NCBI GenBank assembly: GCA_963402885.1 | Contig: OY727100.1 | Span: forward strand, 19,749,665-19,813,664 | Length of the DNA: 64,000 nucleotides | Direction: 5' to 3' | DNA from: Antedon bifida | Taxonomy: Eukaryota > Echinodermata > Crinoidea > Comatulida > Antedonidae | Part shown: piece after piece, positions 25,010 through 38,300 of the stretch | How the letters are laid out: each line of letters begins with the position of its first letter | Position numbering within the stretch: position 1 is the first letter of the stretch | The notes under the pieces: model-generated | What the model was told of the DNA's origin: nothing | Database searches by the model: none | Seen by the model: only the letters and a program-made list of their open reading frames with translations | Program-made: the position numbers and the translations under genes

Positions 25010-25640
25010 TCGTCTCTGTCCTTTAAATACAATTAATGGAAAGATGAAAACATTTTATATTGTAAAGTATCAAAAGTAGCAGATAGTGTTTAGGAAGATT
25101 ACTGTATATTGGCAATGGCCTACAAATGATTATGGTTATATAAGCAAAAGTTATATATTGATTGATTGAATCGGGCATCACTATAAGCAAAGCTTTAAAA
25201 TGTGATGTTGTCCTATGTAACAATTAAAAATTGGAAAAAAATTAAAAATAAATAAAATTATAATAAAAACAATAACAATAAGTAAATATATGTAAACAAT
25301 AGAGACAATAAGCAATAATCATAAATGACAGTTGAATAAAAAAAAATATTAATAAATTATAATAACAATTTCAAATGTATGACCAGAATAGATCATTCAT
25401 TAAAAAAAAACGATAATGATAAATATTTTGTTCATAATACGTTGTGATTTTAGGTATTAGAATATTTGTTGAGGAGATTAGTATGAATTGTTTTTTTAAA
25501 TAGACCTATACTCTTTATTTTTCTTACTGAGTTTTCAAGGCTATTCCATGTCTTGGCACCCCTACTGTATAGCATACTCTGTTGTCCTATGGTTCTTTTT
25601 AGTACAGTAACAGTGGTATAGTTTTTTCGCGCCGCTGCTT
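25010..25640 (-). mobile_element. LINE 3' end with reverse-transcriptase C-terminus
   Basis: On the minus strand, 25605 down to about 25455, one unbroken frame reads QQSMLYSRGAKTWNSLENSV, then RKIKSIGLFKK and on to a TAA. This is the classic GAKxWNSL...FKK ending of CR1/L2-like LINE proteins. An AT-rich 3' region continues to about 25010. A 33-base piece of the same end (TATTAGAATATTTGTTGAGG onward) also occurs at 23709-23742, so a second truncated copy lies there. Confidence 0.65.
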
Positions 25641-25877
25641 TAGCCAGCTATGTCCCAAGAAGACATACTCAGAAGCTATATCAAGTGGTAGATAATAGTT
25701 CTACAGTAGTTCGGTATTCACAATGACTCCCATTTGACTGTCAATCTAGGCAGATATTAAAATACTGTCAGATAATCATTGAATTATGATCAAAACAGTG
25801 AATAGTAAAGTTTTTGTTTGTAATAAGATACAATTTTTTCACACTTGAATGTCCCATGTATCACTTGTTGACATCTA

Positions 25878-27397
25878 GGGTATTGCTAAACTGCGCAAAC
25901 TGCGCAAACACTGCGCAAACTGCGCAAACACTGCGCAAACAACAAAAAAAGCTGCGCAAACCTCCTTCAAAACAATTATTATTGATTAGAACACAACTAG
26001 AACTATATAGGGAGACAATTTATGGGAAAACAAATTTGAAATTCCTTTAAGTTTGCCTTTTTTTGGGTGAAAAACTTTAATTTTTGGGAAAATTACTGAT
26101 TTCACAGCGCAAACAACAAAAAAAGCTGCGCAAACCTCCTTCAAAACAATTAATATTGATAGAACACAACTAGAACTATATAGGGAGACAATTTATGGGA
26201 AAACAAATTTGAAATTCCTTTAAGTTTGCCTTTTTTTGGGTAAAAAACTTCAATTTTTGGGAAAATTACTGATTTCACAGCGCAAACAACAAAAAAAGCT
26301 GCGCAAACCTCCTTTAAATCAATTAATATTAATAAAAACACAACTAGAACTATATAGGGAGACAATTTATGAGAAAAAAAATTTGAAATTCCTTTAAGTT
26401 TGCCTTTTTTTTGGGTGAAAAACTTCAATTTTTGGGAAAATTACTGATTTCACAGCGCAAACCCCCCAAAAAAGCTGCGCAAACCTCCTTCAAACCAATT
26501 AATGTTTATTAGAACACAACTAGAACTATATAGGGAGACAATTTATGGGGAAAAAAAATTGAAATTCCTTTAAGTTTGCCTTTTTTTGGGTGAAAAACTT
26601 CAATTTTTTGGGAAAATTACTGATTTCACAGCGCAAACAACAAAAAAAGCTGCGCAAACCTCCTTTAAATCAATTAATATTTATTAGAACACAACTAGAA
26701 CTATATAGGGAGACAATTTATGGGAACAAAATTGAAATTGCTGTATTAGTTTGCCTTTTTTTGGGGGAAAAACTTTAATTTTTTGCGAAAATTACAGATT
26801 TCACAGATTCAAAGGTTTGCGCAAACCCCCAAAAAAGCTGCGCAAACCTCCTTCAAATCAATTAAATTTCATTATTTTTTTTTTATTAATTACTTGCCAT
26901 GATAGTCCTAGTCATGATAGAACCAATAATAAGTGATTTGGAAGAGGTTTGCGCAGGTTTTTTTTGGTTTGCGCGATTTACACTGTAAAATCTGACATTT
27001 CACCCAAAAAATTATGTTTTTCGCCCAAAAAAAAGGCCAACTTACAGCAATTTCATTATTTTTTTTTCATTAATTACTTGCCATGATAGTCCTAGTCATG
27101 ATAGAACCAATAATAAGTGATTTGGAAGAGGTTTGCGCAGGTTTTTTTTGGTTTGCGCGATTTACACTGTAAAATCTGACATTTCACCCAAAAAATTATG
27201 TTTTTCGCCCAAAAAAAAGCCAACTTACAGCAATTTCATAATTTTTTTTTCATAAATTACTTGCTATGATAGTCCTAGTCATGATAGAAACAATAATAAG
27301 CCATTTGGAGGAGGTTTGCGCAGGGTTTTTTTTGGTTTGCGCTTGGTTTGCACTGTTTGCGCTTGGTTTGCGCAGTTTGCGCAGTTTAGCAATACCC
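25878..27397. mobile_element. Foldback-type DNA transposon with tandem-repeat arms and 8-bp target duplication
   Basis: GACATCTA at 25870-25877 is repeated at 27398-27405. The element begins GGGTATTGCTAAACTGCGC and ends with the complement. The left arm (to about 26870) is about five and a half units of ~178 bp, each with TGCGCAAACCTCC and a GTTTGCCTTTTTTTGGG motif. The right arm (about 26880 on) is about three units of the same family in inverted orientation, more diverged. GCGCAAAC clusters mark both tips. There is no coding region. An 8-bp duplication fits hAT-like or related elements. Confidence 0.85.
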
Positions 27398-28013
27398 GAC
27401 ATCTAGGCTTGATGAAGTGACCCTCAGACTTGACCTTAGCAATAAAATAAACTGTGACAGAACTTGAGTCTGTTTAATGGTCTAAAATTGGCTTTAATAT
27501 AATTATTATTTAGACATCATTTTTATTTAAATTTTTTAATAAGCACATCACAGATTTACAGATTCAGTATTTCTATTTTTCAATTTCAATTGCACAATTA
27601 TGACATATCAAAGTATTCATTCTTGTTGTATTTTACTTCAAATACAAAAGTTATTCACTTCCGTAAAAAAAAAAAATATTCACTTATAAAAAGATAATTT
27701 TAACCAAAAACCATTGTCTGACAGACAATTTAAGTGTTTTTTTTTTTCAGGTAAATACTTTTTTGGTTAACATGAATATTAACTATTATGTGACAATAAA
27801 ATGACACATTAAAAAACAAATTTGAAAAAAAAAAATTTTTCAGGGGGACAATATATCTTTAAAACTGTTACGTCAACAAGCGAGTGGCGTTTTTTGTAAG
27901 AAATATTTCTTGTTTATTCCTGGTATCATAATTATGTGTTAATTCAATTGTTTGAAAGTAAGTGTCAAACGTAATTGAGAGCTGTTTATTATGAAATTGG
28001 AAATCTACAAAGT

Positions 28014-28385
28014 GGTTAGGATTCCGGCAGAATCAACGCAATTTGTTGGTCAATTGAAAATCCCTCATGCATGCACATTTGTATAAGCTCATGTACACAG
28101 TTTAACACCGATTTTTCCGACTGTTTGGCTGGCTTAGTGGTGTGGTACTGCAGCTAGGGGTCTAGTGATTTTGTAGGTTCAATTCTCGATCAATTTTTTA
28201 ACTTTTTAATTAAAAAAATTGTATTTCATTGACCATCGTCTTTATCCATCATCGTCTTTACCCACCATTGCCTAGAGGGATGTTTTTTATAAGTTTTAGG
28301 TTTTAGTTCTCAGTGAAAAGTTTCTGTCGGAATATGTTAGTGTTACAATGGGCAGTTGATTTCCGATGCCGGAATCTTACCACGC
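28014..28385. mobile_element. Relative of the 838-bp element with decayed ends
   Basis: The left end GTGGTTAGGATTCCGGCA and the right end (complement of TGGTAAGATTCCGGCATCGG, then the complement of CAACTGCCCA) match the ends of the 23889-24726 element. The interior is different and only about 370 bp long. No clear target duplication was seen. A tRNA-like segment lies inside it. Confidence 0.65.
28125..28200 (+). mobile_element. tRNA-like (SINE head) segment
   Basis: TGGCTTAGTGGT resembles a pol III A box and GGTTCAATTCTCG a B box, spaced as in a tRNA. Cloverleaf pairing is poor. It is probably a SINE remnant. Confidence 0.35.
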
Positions 28386-28399
28386 ATTAAATCTAGCCT

Positions 28400-29330
28400 A
28401 GAGTAGTAGAAGGCTTTTTTCTACTCTACTGTGTACGGATTCCCCTGTGTACTGTACTAGGCCTAGGCCCTAGCTATGGTGAACAGACGATCAGGGCCAC
28501 GGACGATCATCATAGAGATGATTGGGCCCATTTTTTTATGTGCCCGATCGTCTTTTAAGTTGGGCCCAAACGTCCACAAAGTTGGGCCCAATAGTCTTAA
28601 CATTGGAGGCCCGATAGCTAAAATTAAGATATTGAAATTCCCTTTTAAACAATGAATTTAACTGTCATGACAGAGCAAGTATCATTATTATAATGGTAGG
28701 CCCCTATGCATTTTTTGTATTAACGACAATAATAATGTCCTCTTAATAGGGACAATCAACCATTTGGCACACTCAAAGGTGTCCCCATCCCCTTAATATA
28801 TCCACTTTTGTTTCATGGAAAAGTGTCCCATGAATAGAGGGTGTCCCAAAGAAGATTCTACCAGAGCCATATATATAAAGAGTTACGGCATTGCAGTAAC
28901 TTTATAATTTTATTATTATTTTAACAAAAACCTTTAAACAAATTGAATGTTATGATATTAAATTCGATAGTTAAAGCCTTTTGAACGTTATACATTTTTA
29001 AAACAAAAGACTCAACTCCATACTCTACATAGGAATAGTTGGACACAAAAATGGCTTCTACTCCATTCAAAGTCGCAACTCTTTATATTATATGGCTCTG
29101 GATTCTACATTCTGTATGCGCTCTAGAACAAGGACTTCGCAATGAGATGATGATAAAAAATGATGCCATTTCCTGTTCAGTTTTTCCTCATTGATCGGCC
29201 AATATATTCTTTCAGATGTGGAAACGAAGTAAATCTTAATAATCTACAGATTGAAAATATTTGGTCATGTTATTAATCAATTAATTTCTTTTCTAAATTA
29301 ATTGATCTTAGTGTGTTTTAATAATGTTTT
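28400..29330. other. Intergenic stretch upstream of Ig gene B
   Basis: This contains a GGGCCCAA-rich patch (28520-28620) and a short GTGTCCC-type repeat (28770-28860). At 29051 an ATG opens a signal-peptide-like frame, MASTPFKVATLYIIWLWILH. It could be a leader exon of gene B, but no donor in the needed phase was found, so it is not joined to the model. Confidence 0.35.
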
Positions 29331-29370
29331 TTTGTTAGTAAAAGTATTGATTATTTTCTTTTCTTTCCAG

Positions 29371-32300
29371 TGTTCCCCAGAGGATTTCTTCTTTGTGCAT
29401 TAATCGGCTGTGCATACGGCGTAACAGTAGATTTGATTGTGCAACCCAGCAATACCATTGTTGAAAATCAAAGAATTGGTTTGCATTGTTCTTTTGAGAG
29501 GTCTCGGTCAACTTCTATCCTAGACCCATTATTCTTTTGGTACAAGATGGTTAACGGTACAAAACAAGATATTGGAAGACAACAAGGCTTATACACAGAA
29601 GTGTCGGACAAGACAAGAATGGCAATTTTGGAAAATGTTCTTATAATACATGAAGTAAAACGATCAGACTCTGGTGTTTACGAATGTGAAGTCAGTATAG
29701 TCGATGATGAGCCATCAAAAAACTCTTCCATAGGCGATGTTTCTGTATTCTGTAAGAATGAAACATTTTTTTTCATTTCGTTCCAACATTTAGTATAACA
29801 AGTAAAATACAGTTAATAACATTTCTGGAATTGATATAAAGAAAGCTAAAATAAAAGCTTCAATAAATGTAGTTGACTATTATACTGTATTGATAGCAAA
29901 GCCTTGGCTTTGTTAAAATTATGAATTACAGTTACCGTATGTAACTAACACATTAGTAATTTTGTTTTTAGACCTGGATTCCCCAAATATTAACTCATCT
30001 ACAAATGATGGCATGCTGCAAATTACCTGTACCCGTGGTGATGCTTATCCAGATCCACTCCTTGAAATTTACAAAGATAGTAAAGAGATATTAATGAATA
30101 GTACCGAGACTTTGTTGAAATACTTGGCAATGGTGTCTGGCATTACAAGTTATTATTACTGTAGAGCGAGTAATGAAGCAGGAGAAATAGAAACAAAACT
30201 GATTATCGGTACAAGTGAGTATATTGTTTTTTTTTATTTTTACATTGGTAACATTGTATTGTACAAGCAAGGAGGGCAGTAAGAATTGTAAAAATATAAT
30301 TAATATGGTATTATTAACCTCAACACTTACGACACTAATTGCTTCGTTAAATGTTTGCACATTCAACAAACTATTAACAACTTGTCTATTTTTGAACTTT
30401 TGTTTAGTGATGAAATTCTTCATTCAGTGATTAAAAAAAGGAAGAAAAATAGTACATCGTCTGTTTTCCATTGCTATTGATTAATAATTATATGATATTA
30501 AATTAATTTTGTGTATTCTTGTTCTGTAATATAAATGTAAGAGGATAATACAGGTTTTAATTTCTTTGTAGATCATACATCTCAAACTTATGGCATGTAT
30601 TAATTAAGTATTTATATCAAAATCAAATTGTATGGGTATCAGTGGCTGAATCTCAATGGAGATACAAATAAAATAAGCAAATAGCACTAACCCTTCCTCA
30701 ATGCGAGTAATTATTTATGATATACACTGTATACAAGTATACATGCATATTGAATATAACTTATGCTTGTTGATTATATGGTTGAAAGATACAGTAGCAT
30801 GTTCAGGTTATAATAATAATGCAACGTCATCAATATATTAACTTATTGAAAATCAATAGGCAGTTTATGTTGGTATAATATCAATTTAAATTAAATAAAA
30901 ATATTCATAAGATAACTTCATGAGTTAAAAGATATGTTATAGGCCTATTTCACAAAGTGGAGTTAAGTTGAATAGAACAGTCTAATGAAGTTTAAAAACA
31001 TTCCTACTGCATAGGTTTTAGACAGATTTTCAAAATCTAAGATTGACCATGAGCTGGTCATTGAATATAACCATAGAATGAACAAATTGATTACTGTACT
31101 AAAATGTGAATGTGTGAAAAATGTATGCTCATGTAGACTGATCTTTTCCTCTAGGTTCAACTGTCTCTCCATCCAACGATGGTATGTGTAAAGTACTTTT
31201 CTTTATTAACATACAAAGTAAAATATAAATAATATAATTATTGTATTAGTAATATTATAATTATTGTTATTTTGATTATTATTTATTTATATTCAGACTT
31301 GATGTTGATGTTTTATTTTATAAATGTACTGAAATGGAAATAAAGGTGAATGTATCTCACAAAAGACAAAATCAAAATAACAGTAATAATAATAGCATTA
31401 TCATTATTTATAGAAAAGCCTAGTGATAGCAGTGGCATGGATGATACTAGTAAGTGCAAATACTTTGTTATAAACCTTACGAGTAGAAGAATGTTTTGCA
31501 GACCTCAGTACAATGATACAACAGAAACAATATTTTGGATAATTGATACTCAACCTTTTCCATTATTATCATGTTGTAAAAAAGGAAGCAGTAATCTGTA
31601 TCAACTAACACTATTATTAATAACTATTTGTACTGTTTTTTTTACAGATACAATTATTTTCTTAATTATTGTCATTGTAATCTTCATAATATTCATTTGC
31701 TACATCAGTAAGTGTTGATTTACTTTCAATATACTGTACTTATATTATTTATACATCTCTTTACTATGGTAGTTGTTGTTGTCATCATAACAATTTTTTT
31801 TCATTATCATTGCGATTTAAATTAGTATTTCACACATATTACTGGGTTTATACTGTCAGATATGGACCATTTTATAAGTTCATAATTATTGTTTATTATT
31901 GTATAAAATGGCATGTTATTTAATATCTGATATAACCTTTTCTTCTTTTCAAAACAGCTAACATTACTACAATGAGGAAATTATATCGGTAAGGATTTAC
32001 TTTTACTTGTTTAAATAGTGATTAAATTAAACGAACACATTGTTTATGAATGGTAAAAATCTTAATATGGTTGAAAACTTTCATATGACGCAATTATTTT
32101 GATTTTAATAAATACTTTTGACATAGTAAATAATAACGGTTGAAATTCTTTCTGTTCTTACAACAAAGCAACATGTAACTGTCATGAGCCTTTGCATTTT
32201 AAATTTAATTCACATTTACTCATTTTTAAATCAAAGGAGGTCAAAAGGAATGGTAATTGAAATTGGTGGTTCAAATATTAGTATTACAGAGGAAATAAAA

Positions 32301-35300
32301 AAACGGCTGGAAGCTCTGTAAGTATCTGTGTATATGTTGTCAAATGTTGATATTGATTTGACACTTCATTCAAATTTTAGTAAACTTGTTATACGGTCAC
32401 TATCACTATTTAGATTGCAATTTAACTAAAATCATCATGTTTTTGAGATATTACCTGTCAATTTTACATCTTTGTGATCATTGATCACCATTTTAAACTG
32501 AAAAATGAATATCTGCATCAAGTTATCTGGCGAGATAGGCTTCTTTACAAAAAGAAGCCCAGAGGTTGAGGTCTTGCAGTATATTTAAAATATGTTTAAA
32601 AAGAAGACAAGATTACTGCTAACGTACATTGTTTAGAAACAGATTTAGACTTTAATTTGTTCCAACGACACAATAGTGATTTGACAAACATTTCTGTGTC
32701 ACCTTTTCATTGACTATATTTTTGATTGCAAATAAGAACTTTGCATTTTGTGACATATAGCCATGAAATTTAATTCAGTAGACTATTGGTATGTTCATAA
32801 AATATGCCTACTGTCCTTTTTCCAGGAACATGAATATTAGGTTGGGTGTGGTCTCTGTCAAGTATTTTGGAAGTTTACTGAAGAATAAAACATTGTTATA
32901 AACCTACTTTACTACATAAATACCAATATTATACAGTATAATGAAATACAGTAAAATAATAATTGACAAATTATGACAAAATACTAATGAAATTGGACAG
33001 ATATTGTTAAAACTGTATTAAGAATAAAAAAAAGCTATCCAATACCAACTAGTATAATATTTGATGAAATGACATGATGGATGCCCATGTTAAGTGTGGT
33101 TTGTTTTGAAATCCAAAATGACCACTTCTCCTGGTCAAATTGTTGGCACCCATTTCATTTGATACCCTAATGAACAAGGCCATATACTGTACATGGCTGC
33201 GTTCGCGCGCTCAAGTTAGTGTTTACCGACCGACCGACCAACCAACCGACATAGTGAGCTGTAGAGTCGCGTTGAACGTGACTAATAACTGTACCAAGTT
33301 TTAGAATGTTTTCACAATTTGAAGGATTTACCTCAACTACTACCTGGTTTTAACAAAGTATTATTACTGTAAAGTAAATCTAGGCCTATTATGTGTTTTT
33401 TATAAATATTTTTGTTATATTATTTTTTATTTGAATTAAATAAAACTGTTCTAATTTTTTAAATAGGTTACAGGAGCATGAACAAGAACATGAGGACAGT
33501 TTTTCTTGGTAAGTACCAGGGAAGTACTAATCATCTGTAACTGTAACCTACAAATGGCTTGGTTCAACCTGGTTGTATGTGTTTCTTAGTTAATTTTCTC
33601 TTTAGCTGTGGAAAACTTGTGCCATTAACTTTATAATGGAAGAAGGGGAGTGGTTGCGATAATTAGTTTAGACCTTCATTTGTGAAATTATCTTTTTTTC
33701 TATGGTCAAATGGTCTCTATACTAACTAAATATAGTACATTTCTTGGCTATTTAAAAAAAAAAACAATTCATTTATGTTACAATAACTTTCATTATTCTC
33801 CTATTAATAAAAATCAAGTTTTAAAAATTAAGCAAAGTACGGAATTTTTTATAATACTATATACAAAAAAAAGTCAAATAATATTGTACTTTGTCTCCAA
33901 TTGACAAAATATAGCCTTTGATTGCTCTTGGTCTATGATTTTAATAGCTAGACCTAACCTACCACTACTGTTTTGTGTATAATTTCTTACACCATTTTTA
34001 ATACCAGTTGGAGACAATTTGGCCGGCAAAATTGATCAAAGACAAAATAATATAATATAAAGAGTGTTCACGTTGTAATTAGTGTGCCGGGAAAATGATA
34101 ATTACTAGGCTACAGTGGCATTAAGCAAGTGTAGAAAACACATTTTGTTTATAATTATTAAAAAGGTTAAAAACTCTGGGGGTGAATTCTTGTCTATGCT
34201 CACAACAAAACAACTTCCAATTACCAAAAACCCTGTTTAGATTAACTTCTTATTTACTATTTTCTGATAGCCCACAACATGGACATGCACATGCATGCTC
34301 AACTGGGATGGATGAACCTGGGGAAAATGACTGTTCGTAAGTATGCATTTAATATTGCTTAAAGATTTGTAATTGACATTCTCGTCCATACTTTATTTTC
34401 TTTTGTAAACACATGGAACTTCTGTAGGCCTACTACAGCAGTATACAAATAACGCACAAGTCAGAGTGTGTTAGATGCAGTGCACTTGAGGGTATTTACA
34501 ATGGTGCGACATGCACGACATTGTCAATACCTTGAGTGCGTCGCAAATTGATTTGTATTTATATAAGGAAGCCAAAAAACTTTGTTAATATAGTTTGCTA
34601 GAGCGTGCAGGTAAACCATTTCTGGCTTCCCAACTATAGGGGTTGAAATCCTAAAACAACTTCCAATTGCCATAAAGCCTTTGTAAATTTTTAGATTTAC
34701 TTCTCAATTACTGTTTTCCGACATTTTAAAATTAAATACACATTTTATGATTTACAATTCATAAGCTTTGTATATTTTTAATAGTTCACATTTATTATTT
34801 TTTGATAGCTTAAATGTCTCGGGAGGAAGACTATCAAGTGCGGAAAGGTCGTAAGTATTCTCATAATAGTACTTTGTCTCTACGATGTAGGCTGTTGATA
34901 AAACATTTTAAGGATCCAATATATATTTGTTACTGGTGGTTGCTGGTTGCTCAGTGCAGCGTAATCATGAGTGAGACGCTATCGTGAAATCTCATCCAAT
35001 CTATCCCATTCATTTAGTATGTATAATTTGGGTAGTTCTAGTTCACCATCATCTCTGTTGTGGTATTTTCTTAAATTTTTGGATTCTTTGATTTTCCTGT
35101 CCTTCCGTGAGGATTTAGTGGTTATTGATATACCAAAAGGGGATTTTTAACACTAATTGATTAATGCTTTTGTATGTTAAGATTTACTTATATCATGGAG
35201 AAATAAGTTAAAGTCCTAACTTATTTCTCCATGCTTATATTTACTATAATTTTGTTTAGGAGGTCAGATGGTAGCAGGGAAAGTAAAACAAGTAAGGACA

Positions 35301-38300
35301 CTCTGTAAGTATTTGTGTATATGTTGTCAACTGTATTTAAAATAGATATATTTATTGAATACAGTTAGTACATTTTGTCACTTAGTATAATATACAAATA
35401 AGGAATGTTTATGAGTGCAGTGGTGCAAATAATTTCATGAAGTGAAAGATAAAAGTTTATATTTTTAATTAAAAGGTTTTTGTATTTCAATCGTTCTTGC
35501 AGTTAAAAAACCTGAATTACAACAATCGTTACAATTTATAAAATAGTAAAAATTGAATAAACATAATTATAACATTTAACATTACAATTAACATAACTAT
35601 CAATTACATACAATTACAATTTATAATATATCCAGTATATAAAATACAATTATTAGAATAGCTTGGCAGGTTATTGCTAAACACCGTAAACCTCCCAAAA
35701 AACATAGCAAACCCCATCGAACTAATATAAAAGATACTGAATCGAATAGTTCAAATAAGAATACATTTTTGTTGTTAACTAGGCCTACATATTTTGGGGT
35801 AAAACATCCATTTTTTGGTTTAAAATAATTGCTAAACCATGCAAACCTCTAAAAACACATAGCAAACCACATCGAACCAACATAAAGTTTACTGAATCAT
35901 GTAGTGTAGCCTACTACACACTTGATGTTAATTTTTAAAAAAAGAATACATTTTTGTTCTTAACTACTTACTGATTTTAGGGGTAAAACACCTTTTTGTG
36001 ATTAAAAATTTCTCAACCTCCTTAAAAATAATTGCTTAATTTTTAATTTTATAAATTGTAACATAGCAAACCCCACCAAACCAACATAAAAGCTACTGAA
36101 TCATGTACACACATTTTTTTCAATTTTTTTTTGTAAAAATCCAACTGAACCAACATACACTAAAAAAAGTGTTTGATTTTTGTTGATGTGATTAATGTTA
36201 CTTCTAGATATTTATTGGTTTACATTAGTGGGTAATGTTAGTGGGTGAAGCAACTGTTATTTATTTTCCATTTTTTAGAACCATAGAGGTTACAAAATAA
36301 TTTAGAAAAGTAATTATAATGCCTTAAGAATAGTCTACACTAGCTAACTTTTGTTTGCAAACAAAGTTTGCCACTGAAGAAGGTTGTGCTACTTGAGGTT
36401 CTCCATCTGAAGATGATGATTTTATTTATTTACCATACAAAGTTAACAAATACAAAAAATGCAATCATTTGTATGGTACCAGGTATATAGCCCTCTAAAT
36501 CCAAAAAGGTTTCCGGCTAACCTCAAATGGTCAACCACCAGTAACCACAACCCCCTCCAAACTTGGAGTTTGCTTGTGTAGACTATGCTTAAACCATACT
36601 TTACCGGTTTGTAGTAGAGGTTCCTTCCGTAAGAACGAAATAGATAAAAAGAGACAACAAAGTCAAGATAATGTTGCAATGACTAAAAAGAACTACAGTG
36701 AAAGACATTTAAACAAAGTTGAACATTATCCACAGACAAGTCTTGTAAGTACATAATAAGCCCATAACAAGTTAAACTTTTCAAACGTCTTAAAACAATG
36801 CAGCTAACAATGTATTAAACAAAGTTGCATTTCCTTATAAAATGGAAGTTTCAATTCAATTTAATTTCCACACTAAAACATGATTTGACGTGTCATAGTA
36901 AAAAGTGTAATTTATGGGTTTGATTTTTTTACATTTCATACAGAAAGATAATGAGACCTGCATTCATTTTGATTCATCAATATTGAATTTCTATTATCTT
37001 TTTTTGGTAATTGCAAAAAATGCTAAATCAATTAGTAAAATGCCTTTTTTTTTTCTATTTAGACCTAAACCTTCATAATGTTAGTACATAGCTTTCTTGA
37101 TAGATTACTTTATTATTAGTTTTTACAATTGCTAAATAAATTTAATTTTATTTACATTTTCTTTAACTGAGAGACTACTATTACATTGATGCAGTACTGG
37201 TAGTTGGATTAATATAAAATTAATATCTTGACTGATTTGGCCTATAGGCATTCGACAGGTAGTATGCCTACCTGTAACTTATACAGATTTTTTAGCTGTA
37301 GATCTTATAATTTAGTAAAATGCACTCATGTCTCCAAAATCTGAATAAAATTAATAATAAGATTAAATATTTTGAATTGCTTCAAACGTTACATTGTTTG
37401 TTTGGCAAGAGTACATTGTATACAATGTCATTGTATGCTGATTTTAAACTGCAGTTTTGCATTTCGTTTATTAAGCAACTTCATTGCAATGTTAAAAGCA
37501 TTTATTTCCCAGGCTATAAGGTTTTTATTATTATCTTTTTTTCTATGGTCAAATGGTCTCTATACTAACTAAATATAGTACATTTCTTGGCTATTTAAAA
37601 AAAAAAACAATTCATTTATGTTACAATAACTTTCATTATTCTCCTATTAATAAAAATCAAGTTTTAAAAATTAAGCAAAGTACGGAATTTTTTATAATAC
37701 TATATACAAAAAAAAGTCAAATAATATTGTACTTTGTCTCCAATTGACAAAATATAGCCTTTGATTGCTCTTGGTCTATGATTTTAATAGCTAGACCTAA
37801 CCTACCACTACTGTTTTGTGTATAATTTCTTACACCATTTTTAATACCAGTTGGAGACAATTTGGCCGGCAAAATTGATCAAAGACAAAATAATATAATA
37901 TAAAGAGTGTTCACGTTGTAATTAGTGTGCCGGGAAAATGATAATTACTAGGCTACAGTGGCATTAAGCAAGTGTAGAAAACACATTTTGTTTATAATTA
38001 TTAAAAAGGTTAAAAACTCTGGGGGTGAATTCTTGTCTATGCTCACAACAAAACAACTTCCAATTACCAAAAACCCTGTTTAGATTAACTTCTTATTTAC
38101 TATTTTCTGATAGCCCACAACATGGACATGCACATGCATGCTCAACTGGGATGGATGAACCTGGGGAAAATGACTGTTCGTAAGTATGCATTTAATATTG
38201 CTTAAAGATTTGTAATTGACATTCTCGTCCATACTTTATTTTCTTTTGTAAACACATGGAACTTCTGTAGGCCTACTACAGCAGTATACAAATAACGCAC

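Noticed and set aside
25878-27397. CRISPR-like regularly spaced repeats
   Set aside because: Units of ~178 bp with inverted arms, terminal inverted ends and a target duplication in an intron-containing genome indicate a foldback transposon, not a CRISPR array.
29051-29190. Signal-peptide-like frame as the leader exon of gene B
   Set aside because: The frame is attractive, but available GT donors give phase 0 whereas the 29371 exon needs phase 1, so it was not joined.
30577-30602. A possible small linker exon of gene B after the second Ig exon
   Set aside because: A good acceptor is present, but only a GC-type donor could close it; the exon at 31155-31181 has normal borders and fits the phase.
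33710-33904. 64-codon + strand frame repeated at 37553-37747
   Set aside because: It is low-complexity intronic sequence duplicated with the 3,843-bp block; there are no flanking splice sites in a fitting phase.
36443-36679. 78-codon minus-strand frame repeated at 40286-40522
   Set aside because: It is antisense to a gene B tail exon and is repeated only because the region is duplicated.
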